A stretch of DNA of 64,000 nt from Aquella oligotrophica. Its GTDB lineage: Bacteria > Pseudomonadota > Gammaproteobacteria > Burkholderiales > UBA11063. Location: positions 992,001 through 1,056,000 of the forward strand of contig NZ_CP024847.1 of assembly GCF_002892535.1 (NCBI RefSeq), written 5' to 3'. Below the pieces are notes generated by a model. The model saw only the letters and a list, made by a program, of their open reading frames with translations. It was not told where the DNA came from and ran no database searches. Shown here one piece after another: positions 27,212-38,667 of the stretch. The first letter of the stretch is position 1. Each line of letters starts with the position of its first letter. Position numbers and translations under genes: made by a program.

Positions 27212-28609
27212 ATGGAATATATAGAGAATGTAATTTTTAATGAGATTAATATTGGCGATTCGGCAACGCTTGAACATACAATAACCGAGAATGATATAAA
27301 TTTGTTTGCAGCAGTATCTGGTGATGTTAATCCTGCGCATGTGGACGAAGATTATGCTAAAAATAGCGTATTTAAGGAAGTTATTGCTCATGGTATGGGA
27401 GTGGCTTCTTTTTTATCTACGATATTAGGAACAAAATTACCTGGTCCTGGAACTATTTATCTTGGGCAGAATCTACGCTTTGAACATCCAGTTCGCCTTG
27501 GTGATCGGATTTTGGCAAAAATTACTGCGGCATCCAAACGCGAAGATAAAAATATTGTTGAATTTGACTGTCAATGTACCAATCAGGCTGGTAAAGTAGT
27601 AATTAGTGGTACTGCAATTGTTAAAGTTCCAACTGTTAAAATAAGACGCGAAAAAGTAGAAATTCCTCAAGTGATGTTCAAGAAAGAGGAAAATCATTTA
27701 CTAGCAATTTTGCATAAAATGTCAATAGGTATGGAAGCTGTTAAAACTGCAATTGTTCACCCTGTTGACGAATTATCTTTGCTTGGTGCGGTTGAAGCTG
27801 CTGAAGATGGTAGCATTATTCCTATTCTGGTTGGACCAGTTGCCAAAATTAAAGCTTGTGCTAATCAATTTAATATTGACATTGACGGGTTTGAAATTGT
27901 TAATACCGAACATAGTCATGAGGCAGCTGAGGTTGCTGTTAGACTAGCCAGAGAAGGCAAGGTTGATGCGTTAATGAAAGGAAAACTTCATACGGATGAG
28001 TTAATGCACGCAATATTAAATAAAGAGTATGGAATTCGCACAGATCGCCGGATGAGTCACGTATTTGCAATTGATGCAGATAACTATCCAAAACCACTTT
28101 TTTTAAGCGATGCAGCGATTAATCTTTTCCCAGATTTTGATACCAAAGTTGATATTGTATTAAATTCAATTGAGTTATTTAAAGGCATGGGTTTAGGTGT
28201 ACCAAAGATAGCAATTGTTTCCGCAGTTGAAACGGTTAATCCACAAATTCCATCAACTGTTGATGCTGCTGCTATTTGTAAGATGGCAGAGCGAAAACAA
28301 ATCTGTGGTGCAATTATTGATGGTCCGCTTGCTTTTGATAATGCAATATCATCTGAGTCAGCAAAAGTCAAGGAAATTGATTCTCCAGTTGCTGGAGATG
28401 CTGATATTATTATTGTTCCCGATATTGAATCAGGTAATCTCTTATATAAACAGATGACTTATTTATCTGGTATGGATGCTGCAGGAATTGTTATGGGAGC
28501 AAGAGTTCCAATTATTTTAACCAGCCGCGGCAGTGATAGCAAGTCACGCAAGGCATCGGCATTAATGGCACAAATTTATGCAACTAATAAAAAATCATTA
28601 AAAGGTTAA
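27212..28609 (+). CDS. Fused MaoC-like enoyl-CoA hydratase and phosphate acyltransferase
   Basis: About 465 residues with two domains. Residues 1-140 form a MaoC/hot-dog hydratase (FAAVSGDVNPAHVDEDYA with the catalytic Asp/His, and HGMGVASFLSTILG). The remaining residues form a phosphate acetyl/butyryltransferase domain (ALMKGKLHTDELMHAIL, SHVFAIDADNYPKPLFLSDA, DIIIVPDIESGNLLYKQM, SRGSDSKSRKASAL). ATG 27212 has GGAG six bases upstream; TTG 27200 is part of that ribosome site. Such fusions are annotated as bifunctional enoyl-CoA hydratase/phosphate acetyltransferase. Acyl-chain specificity and physiological direction are unknown; it follows fabI. Confidence 0.88.
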   Translation: MEYIENVIFNEINIGDSATLEHTITENDINLFAAVSGDVNPAHVDEDYAKNSVFKEVIAHGMGVASFLSTILGTKLPGPGTIYLGQNLRFEHPVRLGDRILAKITAASKREDKNIVEFDCQCTNQAGKVVISGTAIVKVPTVKIRREKVEIPQVMFKKEENHLLAILHKMSIGMEAVKTAIVHPVDELSLLGAVEAAEDGSIIPILVGPVAKIKACANQFNIDIDGFEIVNTEHSHEAAEVAVRLAREGKVDALMKGKLHTDELMHAILNKEYGIRTDRRMSHVFAIDADNYPKPLFLSDAAINLFPDFDTKVDIVLNSIELFKGMGLGVPKIAIVSAVETVNPQIPSTVDAAAICKMAERKQICGAIIDGPLAFDNAISSESAKVKEIDSPVAGDADIIIVPDIESGNLLYKQMTYLSGMDAAGIVMGARVPIILTSRGSDSKSRKASALMAQIYATNKKSLKG

Positions 28610-28623
28610 TTGTTCATCCAATC

Positions 28624-28656
28624 AAAAGGTTAGGCTAGATACTAACCTTTTTCTAT
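28624..28656 (+). terminator. Rho-independent terminator after the MaoC-Pta gene
   Basis: AAAAGGTTAG (28624-28633) and CTAACCTTTT (28642-28651) form a perfect ten-base-pair stem with an eight-base loop, followed by T-rich sequence. It could also act on the minus strand because of the A run, protecting against convergent transcription from pmbA. Confidence 0.8.
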
Positions 28657-28698
28657 TTTCATGCAATTTATGCCTAGTTGTTAATTTTTGCAAGACTG

Positions 28699-30048
28699 TT
28701 ACTTACCTGTGATTTGCAGGCAGTTAGACTCAATAAGCATTGAACCGCAAAGTAAACTCCCCGGTGAGCTATCATTTGCAATATAGAGTATATTATTATA
28801 AATATCCCGCATATTTCCAGAAATCGTTAGATTGTCTGTAAAATGACTTATTTTGCCATCAATTATAACCAGTCCAGAAGCTCCGACTGAATAATCTCCA
28901 GTTACCGAGTTTAGACCGTGGCCAATGGTTTCAATGATTATTAATCCAGAGTACATTTCTTTGGCAAGTGCTGCAAGATCACCATTGAAATTGCTTGACA
29001 CTTTGAGGTTATGTGCACCACCAGCATTACCTGTTGGTTGCATATTAAGCTTTCGCGCTGAATAGGCAGATAAAAGATAACCACTAACAAGCCCATTATC
29101 AACTAGTCTCCGCCGATAGACTTGCCCACCTTCATTATCAAAATAACAGCTAGATAGTCCTTCCGGAATAAAAGGATCTTCTTCAATACTTAACCATTCA
29201 GGAAGAACTTTACTACCAAGGCTATCATTTAAAAAGCTTAGTTTTCGGTATTGGGAATTACCACTAAGTGCAGCAATCAATGCTCCGATAATTGATTTGG
29301 CAATAGTAGTTTCAAAAATTACTTTACAGGTAGATTTTTTAAATTCACCTTTATCAAGCCGACGTAATAGTCGTTTTGTAGCATGATCGGCTAGTTCAGT
29401 CGAGGTTAGGAGGTTAGTATAATTTCTTGAGGAACTGTACCAGTAGTCCGTCTGCATTCCATTACTTGTATTACCAATCAGGCTTACTGAGTTTGAGTAA
29501 CGACTGGTTTGATATCCCAAATTAAAACCATTACTATTGGCAGTAACAAAGTTATAACTTGTCAATGAAACAGAAGCCCCATCTGATGCGGTTATGCGTT
29601 TATCAGAGTTTAAAGCCTTTTGTTCAATATCCATGACAGTTGAAATGAGGGTTTCATTACTCTCATTATGAGGGATGTAAAGATCTAGATCCGTAATTAA
29701 TTCTTTTGTTAAAAACTGTTTATCAAGGATTCCATTTGCCGCGTCTGCCTGCGTGTATTTTGCAATTTCGAGAGCCTGTTTTATTATTGTATCCAGATCC
29801 TTGGTATCAATATTACTTATACCAATATGACCTTTTTGTTGACCAAGATAAACCGTTAGTAGCATTTGACTTTCATGGCTGGTTTCAAAATTCTCAATTT
29901 TTTGATCTAAAACTTCAATGTCGGTAGAAATACTTTCACTTAATTCAACCTGTGCCTGACTAGCGCCAAGTTTTATTGTGCGATTAATAATGTCATTAGC
30001 ATAATCTGATAACTGTGATTGTTGGTAGATAAATTGTAGTTTTGTCAT
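28699..30048 (-). CDS. pmbA: TldE/PmbA-family protein
   Basis: 449 residues. Partner of TldD in a heterodimeric metalloprotease that cleaves unfolded peptides (microcin maturation, antitoxin turnover in E. coli). QVELSESISTDIEVLDQKIE at the N-terminus, AGGAHNLKVSS and the C-terminal GLNSVTGDYSVGASGLVI, plus LTISGNMRDIYNNI, match PmbA/TldE rather than TldD; the zinc HExxxH of TldD is absent, as expected. tldD is not in this window. Standing alone on the minus strand. Confidence 0.92.
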   Translation of the reverse strand: MTKLQFIYQQSQLSDYANDIINRTIKLGASQAQVELSESISTDIEVLDQKIENFETSHESQMLLTVYLGQQKGHIGISNIDTKDLDTIIKQALEIAKYTQADAANGILDKQFLTKELITDLDLYIPHNESNETLISTVMDIEQKALNSDKRITASDGASVSLTSYNFVTANSNGFNLGYQTSRYSNSVSLIGNTSNGMQTDYWYSSSRNYTNLLTSTELADHATKRLLRRLDKGEFKKSTCKVIFETTIAKSIIGALIAALSGNSQYRKLSFLNDSLGSKVLPEWLSIEEDPFIPEGLSSCYFDNEGGQVYRRRLVDNGLVSGYLLSAYSARKLNMQPTGNAGGAHNLKVSSNFNGDLAALAKEMYSGLIIIETIGHGLNSVTGDYSVGASGLVIIDGKISHFTDNLTISGNMRDIYNNILYIANDSSPGSLLCGSMLIESNCLQITGK

Positions 30049-30198
30049 AATTACTCTTGAAATTAAATTGTTTAATATCTCTATTGGTTAATTTTTTTAC
30101 AATTAAATTGCATACCATCCAAAATGGTCGGTTGTCAGGCAATTAAAATACAGGTACAATCATGCGTTGAAGATACATAAATGTATTTTCCTATTCCT

Positions 30199-30229
30199 AA
30201 AGGTGTAACTCTACAAGAGTTACGCCTTT
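30199..30229. terminator. Long hairpin at the end of the HAD gene
   Basis: AAAGGTGTAACTCT (30199-30212) and AGAGTTACGCCTTT (30216-30229) form a 14-base-pair stem (one G-U) with loop ACA, overlapping the stop codon of the minus-strand HAD gene. No long T run on either side, so termination efficiency is uncertain. Confidence 0.6.
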
Positions 30230-31005
30230 CAATTTATAATTTTAATCAAAACGTCTGCCACGTCATGAGGTGTTGCTACGTGATAATTTGCACTAGTCTC
30301 TGGTAAATAGTCACCAACCTTGATGGTTATAATGTCTTGCAATTCTGGATGTTCAATCAATGGTAGATCGTTACGATCGTTAAAAACAAAGGCAGTCTCA
30401 TTTGCCTTTAGTCCCAACATTTCAAGAAGTTTAAAACAAGTGCTTCCCTTTGTTACGCCTTTTGCCGTAACATCAATATTTCTTTCATTTTGATGCCAAT
30501 TAACACCATCTAGGTTAATATCTTCTTTTATGCGCAAGAAGATTTTTGTTGGTGGGTTGTCAAGTGACCACTGGCGGTATTCTTCTATGTCAGCAGTTGC
30601 CTGAGCTGTAGTAAATTGCGGACGATTGCTCCAGTGCTCCAGTTCATTTTCACTAAAAATATAGCTTCGTTGTTCATCCAGATATGAATACAGGAAATCT
30701 ATCCTTTCAACGTTAAGCTGGTTAAATAAATGATTAATTTCTTCGGGAGTTAAAAAATGGTCGATAACACTTGTGCCATCATGTAATACCAATCTACCAC
30801 CACCATCAACAATATGAGGTACATCACGACTGAGGTAATCAATAATTGGAAGCCGCCTTAATAAATCTAAGCTTCGACCTGTTGCCATTATCCATTTTAT
30901 CTGTGGATTATTTATAATCAAGTCCCGCAAATTATTTGGTAATATTCCCTCATGGGTAATAGTTGAGCCATCTCCATCCATGATTACAGCTTTTATCTTT
31001 GTCAT
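30229..31005 (-). CDS. HAD-superfamily hydrolase (Cof-like, type IIB)
   Basis: 258 residues. Motif I is AVIMDGDGSTIT, so the nucleophile loop D-G-D-G-S-T replaces the usual DxDGT. Motif II is IMATGRS, and motif IV FNDRNDLPL departs from the GDxxND form. A lysine (VTKGSTCFKLLEMLGL) supplies motif III. Cof-type enzymes dephosphorylate small phosphorylated metabolites, sometimes mannosyl-3-phosphoglycerate. Its ATG overlaps the stop of exonuclease III (ATGA), so the two are co-translated. Substrate not predictable. Confidence 0.8.
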   Translation of the reverse strand: MTKIKAVIMDGDGSTITHEGILPNNLRDLIINNPQIKWIMATGRSLDLLRRLPIIDYLSRDVPHIVDGGGRLVLHDGTSVIDHFLTPEEINHLFNQLNVERIDFLYSYLDEQRSYIFSENELEHWSNRPQFTTAQATADIEEYRQWSLDNPPTKIFLRIKEDINLDGVNWHQNERNIDVTAKGVTKGSTCFKLLEMLGLKANETAFVFNDRNDLPLIEHPELQDIITIKVGDYLPETSANYHVATPHDVADVLIKIIN

Positions 31006-31763
31006 AAGTCATATTCCATAATCAGAGGCGCGTGATCAGAAAATTTCTGATCCTTATAAATTTGTGCCGATTTTAGTTTATCTTTTAGCCGATCTGTAAT
31101 AATCTGATAATCAATCCGCCAACCAACATCTTTAGTGTATGCCTGTCCACGATTAGACCACCAGGTATAACCCGGAGCGTCAGGGTAGAGGTGACGCCAT
31201 GAATCAGTATAACCACTCTTTAATAGTTCTGTCATCCATGCTCGTTCTTCAGGTAAAAAACCAGAATTCTTAAGATTTCCTTTCCAGTTTTTTAAGTCAA
31301 TTTCATTATGGGCGATATTCCAGTCTCCAGTAATGATGTAATCACGGTCCAAATGCTGTTTTTTCAGAATTGGCAGATAATAATCCATAAAGCGGAATTT
31401 TTTTTGCTGCTTATCTTCTCCACTTGAACCTGATGGCATATAGAGGGAAATAACACTTAGTTGTCCATATTGAAACTCTAGATAACGACCTTCATCATCA
31501 ATTTCCTGGTTCGCCAATCCTGTGATGATATTGTCTGGTTTAGTACGTGCGAGAATAGCAACTCCACTATATCCTTTTTTTTGTGCTGGATAGAATTCGC
31601 AAATATAATTGTTATAGTTAATTAATTCTTTGGGAATGGAGTCAATGTCGGCTTTTATTTCTTGCAGGCAGATAATATCTGCATCCTCAGTGGATAACCA
31701 TTCAAAAAAGCCTTTATTGTGCGCTGAGCGGATGCCATTTACGTTGGCGGTTATTATTTTCAT
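31002..31763 (-). CDS. xth: Exodeoxyribonuclease III / AP endonuclease
   Basis: 253 residues of the exonuclease III family. Catalytic elements are all visible: NVNGIRSA, ICLQEIKAD (metal-binding Glu), YSGVAILAR, ITGDWNIAHNEIDL (catalytic Asp/Asn), WRIDYQ and SDHAPLIMEYDL (catalytic Asp-His). It nicks DNA at abasic sites in base-excision repair and removes 3' blocks. Twenty bases downstream of the flavoprotein gene and overlapping the HAD gene, so part of a three-gene minus-strand operon. The gene-name variant (xthA or exoA) is not decidable. Confidence 0.95.
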   Translation of the reverse strand: MKIITANVNGIRSAHNKGFFEWLSTEDADIICLQEIKADIDSIPKELINYNNYICEFYPAQKKGYSGVAILARTKPDNIITGLANQEIDDEGRYLEFQYGQLSVISLYMPSGSSGEDKQQKKFRFMDYYLPILKKQHLDRDYIITGDWNIAHNEIDLKNWKGNLKNSGFLPEERAWMTELLKSGYTDSWRHLYPDAPGYTWWSNRGQAYTKDVGWRIDYQIITDRLKDKLKSAQIYKDQKFSDHAPLIMEYDL

Positions 31764-31783
31764 ATTTACCTCAAATAATCATT

Positions 31784-32962
31784 TTAAATGCTCGTGGCCG
31801 CTGCATGCGCAGATGACCATGCCCACTGAAAATTGTAGCCACCAAGCCAGCCTGTCACATCAACCACTTCACCAATGAAATATAATCCATCAATATTTTT
31901 TGCCATCATTGATTTTGAATCAAGGAATTTGGTATCTACACCACCTTTGGTTACTTCAGCCTTTTTATATCCTTCGCTACCATTTGGAAGGATTTCAAAA
32001 TTATGTATGAAAGACGTTATTTTATCAATATCCTTATTGCTTAGTTGACTTAACTGCCTATTAATGCCTAAAAGTTCGCAGATGCGCTCGGTTAGGCGTT
32101 CAGAAAAGAAATCATGCAGGAAGTTTCTTAATAATTTGTTACTGCTGCGATTATCCAATATTTCAGATTTTATGGCTTTATCTGGTAGTAAATTTATCTT
32201 TATTGATTCTCCGTGTTGCCAATAAGAAGATATTTGTAAAATTGCTGGACCGCTAAGACCTCTATGCGTAAATAAACTATTTTCGCGAAAGCTGACTTTT
32301 CCAATGCTGGTTATGCTATCAAAAGAAATACCGGATAAGGGACTAAATGATGCCAACGTTTCTTGATTTAGGGTTAATGGAACCAATGCTGGTCTGGTAT
32401 CGATTATTTTTAGACCAAACTGTTTTGCTATTTGATAGCCAAACCCGCTTGCACCTATTTGTGGAATCGATAAACCACCACAGGCAACTACTAGGGTTTC
32501 AGAGTTAAATATTCCTCTATTCGTTTCAAGTTTGAATCTGCCGTTTATTTTATCTAGGGAGATAATTGAGGTTTCCATTAGTCTGGTAACGTTATTTTCC
32601 TGACATAGTTGATCAAGTAGGTCTATAATCGCCTGAGATTTTTCATTACAGAATAATTGTCCAAGAGTCTTTTCATGATAGCCAATATTGTATTTATCAA
32701 GTATTTCGGTAAAGTGAAATGGGGTATATCTAGATAAGGCTGAGGTGGCAAAATGTTTATTTTGTGAAAGGTAACACTCGGGATTAGTATTTACATTGGT
32801 AAAATTACACCTGCCACCACCAGAAATGCGTATTTTTTCCGCAAGTCTAGAGCTATGGTCAAGTAGCAGGACTTTTTTGTGTTTTGATGCTGCTATGTGG
32901 GCGCACATCATACCAGCGGCCCCCGCACCAATTATAATAATGTCAAACTCTTTATTGTGCAC
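31784..32962 (-). CDS. HI0933/YhiN-family FAD-dependent oxidoreductase
   Basis: 392 residues. N-terminal dinucleotide site IIIGAGAAGMMCAHIAASKH, then the family-specific SGGGRCNFTNVNTNPECYLS, a middle domain and C-terminal KAEVTKGGVDTKFLDSKSM with GLYFIGEVVDVTGWLGGYNF. These are the marks of the YhiN-type flavoproteins (also called aminoacetone oxidase family), whose reaction is largely uncharacterised. Divergent from minC with an 87-base intergenic space; heads the xth-HAD operon. Confidence 0.9.
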   Translation of the reverse strand: MHNKEFDIIIIGAGAAGMMCAHIAASKHKKVLLLDHSSRLAEKIRISGGGRCNFTNVNTNPECYLSQNKHFATSALSRYTPFHFTEILDKYNIGYHEKTLGQLFCNEKSQAIIDLLDQLCQENNVTRLMETSIISLDKINGRFKLETNRGIFNSETLVVACGGLSIPQIGASGFGYQIAKQFGLKIIDTRPALVPLTLNQETLASFSPLSGISFDSITSIGKVSFRENSLFTHRGLSGPAILQISSYWQHGESIKINLLPDKAIKSEILDNRSSNKLLRNFLHDFFSERLTERICELLGINRQLSQLSNKDIDKITSFIHNFEILPNGSEGYKKAEVTKGGVDTKFLDSKSMMAKNIDGLYFIGEVVDVTGWLGGYNFQWAWSSAHAAATSI

Positions 32963-33049
32963 AATGAAATAATATAGACTGGAAGTTATTGTGTGATAAA
33001 ATCATGAATGTATTATAACTTATATTTTGTAACTGACGCTTAAAAAAAT

Positions 33050-33709
33050 ATGCCCATGACACCACCAGTTAAAATAAATCTCGCCAGTTTTGATTATTAC
33101 ATTCTTAAATTATCTCCTGATGCTACAGCAGAACAAATCTACGATAAGTTGGTACACTTACGTAAACTTGATGCCTTTGGTCGTTATCTAGTTATTGAGT
33201 TTGATGGGAAAATTAGTCCGGAAAAACAAACTGAGATAATAAGATTAATTAAGGTAAATGCAGAGAAATTAATGTTTGAGCTAAAATTTATTCTGGCAAA
33301 TGAGTTTGCATTAATGAAAAATATTGCAGATATTCCAGTAGTTGAGCTCTCACTTAATTTAAAATCAACCCCGGTTAGTAATCCGGTACTTCGGATTGAA
33401 GAACCTATCCGTAGTGGGATAAAAATTGAAAATGATGGTGATATTGTTATTTTAAACTTGGTATCACATAATGCAGAAATAATCTCTGGTGGGAATATTC
33501 ATGTTTATGGAGATGCCAGGGGTAGATTAGTCGCAGGGCGTTATGGCGATAAAAGTGCTAGAATTTTTGTACAGAAATTTAACCCGGAACTTATATCTAT
33601 TGCTGGAATATATAAGGCATTAGATGAAAAGTTGCCAGAACATTTATTAAATAAGCCGGCGCAAGTTTTTCTTGATGATAAAGATCGGTTAAATGTAGTG
33701 GCCTTATAA
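33050..33709 (+). CDS. minC: Septum-site determining protein MinC
   Basis: 219 residues. Inhibits FtsZ polymerisation away from midcell. The N-terminal FtsZ-interacting domain (about 1-100) is followed by a linker rich in proline and the C-terminal beta-helix domain: EPIRSGIKIENDGDIVILN, AEIISGGNIHVYGDARGRLV and AGRYGDKSARIFVQ, the last being the MinD- and FtsZ-contacting surface. Gene order minC-minD-minE supports the call. Two closely spaced ATG codons (33050, 33056) are possible starts; no clear ribosome site. Confidence 0.95.
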   Translation: MPMTPPVKINLASFDYYILKLSPDATAEQIYDKLVHLRKLDAFGRYLVIEFDGKISPEKQTEIIRLIKVNAEKLMFELKFILANEFALMKNIADIPVVELSLNLKSTPVSNPVLRIEEPIRSGIKIENDGDIVILNLVSHNAEIISGGNIHVYGDARGRLVAGRYGDKSARIFVQKFNPELISIAGIYKALDEKLPEHLLNKPAQVFLDDKDRLNVVAL

Positions 33710-33747
33710 GATTGTTATTTTATTTTTTTGGGTGAAAGAAACTTCGT

Positions 33748-33769
33748 TGAAAAATCATTGGATTTTTCA
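33748..33769 (+). promoter_or_regulatory. Inverted repeat between minC and minD
   Basis: TGAAAAATC (33748-33756) and GATTTTTCA (33761-33769) with four-base loop ATTG. AT-rich, without a T run, 34 bases before minD; may be a weak attenuator or an mRNA end. Confidence 0.35.
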
Positions 33770-33802
33770 TAAATTAATAAAGGCTATTTGGCAGGAGTAT
33801 TT

Positions 33803-34615
33803 ATGGCTAAAATTGTTGTGGTAACATCGGGAAAAGGTGGCGTTGGTAAAACTACCACGTCAGCCAGCTTTGCAACTGGCTTGGCATTACGTGGCTACAA
33901 AACGGTTGTGATTGATTTTGATATTGGGCTACGTAACCTTGATTTGATTATGGGTTGTGAGCGCCGTGTAGTTTATGATTTTGTGAATGTGATTAGTGGT
34001 GATGCGACGCTGCATCAAGCACTCATCAAAGACAAGAACTGTGATAATTTATTTATTCTTGCTGCATCGCAAACCAAAGATAAAGATGCCTTGACTGAAG
34101 AAGGGGTACAAAAAGTTCTTGATGATCTTGCCAAAGATTTTGACTATATCGTATGTGATTCACCGGCAGGGATTGAAAAAGGTGCATTTATGGCACTATA
34201 CTTTGCGGATGAGGCATTAGTGGTTACTAATCCTGAAGTTTCTTCAGTGCGTGATTCTGATCGGATTCTTGGGATTCTATCTTCAAAATCAAGGCGCGCA
34301 GTTGAGGGTAAAGAAAAAGTTAAAGAACATTTGGTTATAACCCGATATAACCCGGATCGGGTGGAAGCTGGTGATATGCTTTCAATTCAGGATATTCAGG
34401 ATATTTTACGTATTCCTGTGCTTGGTGTTATTCCTGAGTCAAAAGATGTTTTGCAAGCGTCAAATACAGGCACTCCAGCAATTAACCTCAAAGGAACTAA
34501 TGTTTCAGAAGCTTATACTGATCTGGTAGCGCGCTTTTTGGGTGAAGATAAGCCAATGCGCTATACGACTGCCGAGAAGAAAGGGCTGTTAAAACGTCTT
34601 TTTGGAGGTAACTGA
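33803..34615 (+). CDS. minD: Septum-site determining ATPase MinD
   Basis: About 270 residues. Membrane-cycling ATPase that recruits MinC and oscillates with MinE. Deviant Walker [19 protein letters not shown], switch region [17 protein letters not shown], Walker [12 protein letters not shown], and a C-terminal amphipathic membrane-targeting helix ending [16 protein letters not shown] 33803 is used, since AGGAG (33793-33797) lies five bases upstream; an earlier in-frame codon at 33788 overlaps this site. Confidence 0.98.
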   Translation: MAKIVVVTSGKGGVGKTTTSASFATGLALRGYKTVVIDFDIGLRNLDLIMGCERRVVYDFVNVISGDATLHQALIKDKNCDNLFILAASQTKDKDALTEEGVQKVLDDLAKDFDYIVCDSPAGIEKGAFMALYFADEALVVTNPEVSSVRDSDRILGILSSKSRRAVEGKEKVKEHLVITRYNPDRVEAGDMLSIQDIQDILRIPVLGVIPESKDVLQASNTGTPAINLKGTNVSEAYTDLVARFLGEDKPMRYTTAEKKGLLKRLFGGN

Positions 34616-34616
34616 T

Positions 34617-36779
<2,163 letters not shown>

Positions 36780-36825
36780 TTTAGATATAGAGACTCTTGA
36801 ATTAATATTTTAACTTTTTATTGTG

Positions 36826-36928
36826 CATACTCAAATAGAATGAGAGTTTATGGTAGCATAAGTGTCTTCCATAGATTTAAAAGAACTTATAAAAGTGTTT
36901 TTATCGGTTCTCAGTCGGGTTGAGTATG
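36826..36928. repeat. Inverted-repeat-bounded intergenic segment (CATACTCAA/TTGAGTATG)
   Basis: CATACTCAA (36826-36834) and its exact complement TTGAGTATG (36920-36928) bound about 103 bases upstream of the DUF2844 gene. The same ATACTCAA ends bound a segment at 48604-48689. The interiors do not clearly match, so a shared mobile element is only a possibility; it may also be a long-range leader hairpin. Confidence 0.35.
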
Positions 36929-36956
36929 TGTAATGTTAAATTCAGGGGTATATTAT

Positions 36957-37433
36957 ATGAAACAGTTTTTCGTAATCCTAATGGTGGCAATTGTGCCACT
37001 ATCCGCTCATGCAACTTTGGGTGAAAATCCCGGCAGTATAGAAAGCGATAACAAAGCTTTGGCATCTTCAATTTCTACCCCAAGCACCAAAATGATTAGT
37101 CAGGGAATGGATGGGGAAAGTAAACCACTTAAATATCAAGTTTCAACAATTAAGGCTACAGGCGGTATTACTGTTAAAGAGTATGTTTCTAATGGAAAGG
37201 TATTTGCTGTTAGTTGGGTCGGTATGCGTAACCCAGATTTACAGCAGTTATTTGGTAAATACTTTCCAGAATTTAAAACAACAAAATCAACAGGGTCGGG
37301 ATTACGGAGTAGTCATGTTTCTGCCAAAGATCTTATAGTTAATATATATGGTGTTACCGGTGATTTTCATGGCTTGGCATATATTCCATCTTTGTTGCCA
37401 ACTGGGCTTAATCCTCAAGACTTATTGAAATAG
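36957..37433 (+). CDS. DUF2844 family secreted protein
   Basis: 158 residues after choosing ATG 36957, which has GGGGTA upstream; the earlier ATG 36933 lacks one. Signal peptide KQFFVILMVAIVPLSAHA then the mature start TLGENPGSIESDNKAL. The core YQVSTIKATGGITVKEYVS and KVFAVSWVGMRNPDLQQLFG match DUF2844, a family often encoded next to DUF3443 in betaproteobacteria, as here. Function unknown; periplasmic or secreted. Confidence 0.82.
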   Translation: MKQFFVILMVAIVPLSAHATLGENPGSIESDNKALASSISTPSTKMISQGMDGESKPLKYQVSTIKATGGITVKEYVSNGKVFAVSWVGMRNPDLQQLFGKYFPEFKTTKSTGSGLRSSHVSAKDLIVNIYGVTGDFHGLAYIPSLLPTGLNPQDLLK

Positions 37434-37441
37434 GAGTTGTT

Positions 37442-38635
37442 ATGCAAAAGCTTTTACAATTACTTATGGCGCTAACAACAGCACTTAACCTATCTTCATG
37501 TAATAGTGGGACTAGTTCTTCCAGTCCCACTCCAGCACCAACTCCGACAGCATCAAATGTTACAACCGTAAAAGCTGGTAGTGGCTATAATGGAAGAGGT
37601 ATAAATGTACCATATATTACAGTTACTGTTTGTATTCCTAATACCACAACCTGTCAAAAATTGGATTATATCCTGATGGATACTGGTTCTGTTGGGCTCA
37701 AAATTGATGCTTCACAAATGAATAATCTTAATCTGCCAGCTATTACGCAAAATGGAACTGGCTTGCCGATATCAGTCTGTAATCTTTATGGTAGCGGTTA
37801 TGCTTTTGCAACTGCTAATTATGCAGATGTTTATATTGCCGGGGAAAAAGCTGGAAATATTCCAGTTCAGATAATAAATGATAGTGCTGATCAGTCTGGT
37901 GTGCCTGCTAGTTGTAGCAATGAAGGGCAACAGGTCATATTTTCTGATACTGGAGCAAGAGGCATTATCGGGATAAACCCAATAGTCAATATTGCTAATG
38001 ATAGCAATACTGATTATGTATGTAATAACGGCAACTGTACTCCAATAACTGAAGGTATCCCAGTACAATATCTTAATGTTAATCCAGTTGGTTATTTTGC
38101 GAATGATAATAATGGTGAAATTATCTCACTACCAGCAGCAACAGCAAATGGTAATACTAATCTTATTGGAACTCTTACTTTTGGTTTGAATACCGAAAGT
38201 AACAATGCCATACCCGGAAGTGTTAATAGTATTTTGGGGGATCCGAACAATTTTATTGGTAAGTTTACAGTTACAGCCCAGGGGGTTACATATGACTCAA
38301 TGTTTGATAGCGGTACGAATCATTGGTTATTTTACGACACAGCCATTCCTACTTGTCAACCTGATAATTTAGTCTATTGTCCAGCAGCTGCAACCCAATG
38401 GCAGTCTATAGCAAGTAGTTACAATGGTAGTGGGACACCAATAGCAATTTCTGCTGATATTGCTAGTCCAACTGGATATAGTTCAATAATGCCATTTTGG
38501 GGAATTCAGTCTTCTCTAGGCTCCGGACTTTATGGACTGCCTTTTTATTATGGTAAAACAGTTTATCTTGGTTTTATTGGCTCTCAAACTTCAATGGGTG
38601 CGGGACCAACTTGGGGCTTTAGCAATAATAATTAA
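37442..38635 (+). CDS. DUF3443 lipoprotein, pepsin-like aspartic protease candidate
   Basis: 397 residues. Lipobox LNLSSC with Cys20, then a Ser/Pro/Thr-rich linker (about 23-40). Two aspartic-protease-like motifs stand in the expected places: ILMDTGSVGLKI (Asp80) and SMFDSGTNHWLF (Asp289), with GARGIIGINP between, comparable to the flap-side and G-I-L-G segments of pepsin folds. Many cysteine pairs fit an extracytoplasmic protein. The family is annotated as unknown function; the protease reading is my inference. Lies between DUF2844 and a subtilisin-like protease. Confidence 0.75.
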   Translation: MQKLLQLLMALTTALNLSSCNSGTSSSSPTPAPTPTASNVTTVKAGSGYNGRGINVPYITVTVCIPNTTTCQKLDYILMDTGSVGLKIDASQMNNLNLPAITQNGTGLPISVCNLYGSGYAFATANYADVYIAGEKAGNIPVQIINDSADQSGVPASCSNEGQQVIFSDTGARGIIGINPIVNIANDSNTDYVCNNGNCTPITEGIPVQYLNVNPVGYFANDNNGEIISLPAATANGNTNLIGTLTFGLNTESNNAIPGSVNSILGDPNNFIGKFTVTAQGVTYDSMFDSGTNHWLFYDTAIPTCQPDNLVYCPAAATQWQSIASSYNGSGTPIAISADIASPTGYSSIMPFWGIQSSLGSGLYGLPFYYGKTVYLGFIGSQTSMGAGPTWGFSNNN

Positions 38636-38667
38636 GCCAAATGGTAATAAAGTATGAGGTGTATTTA

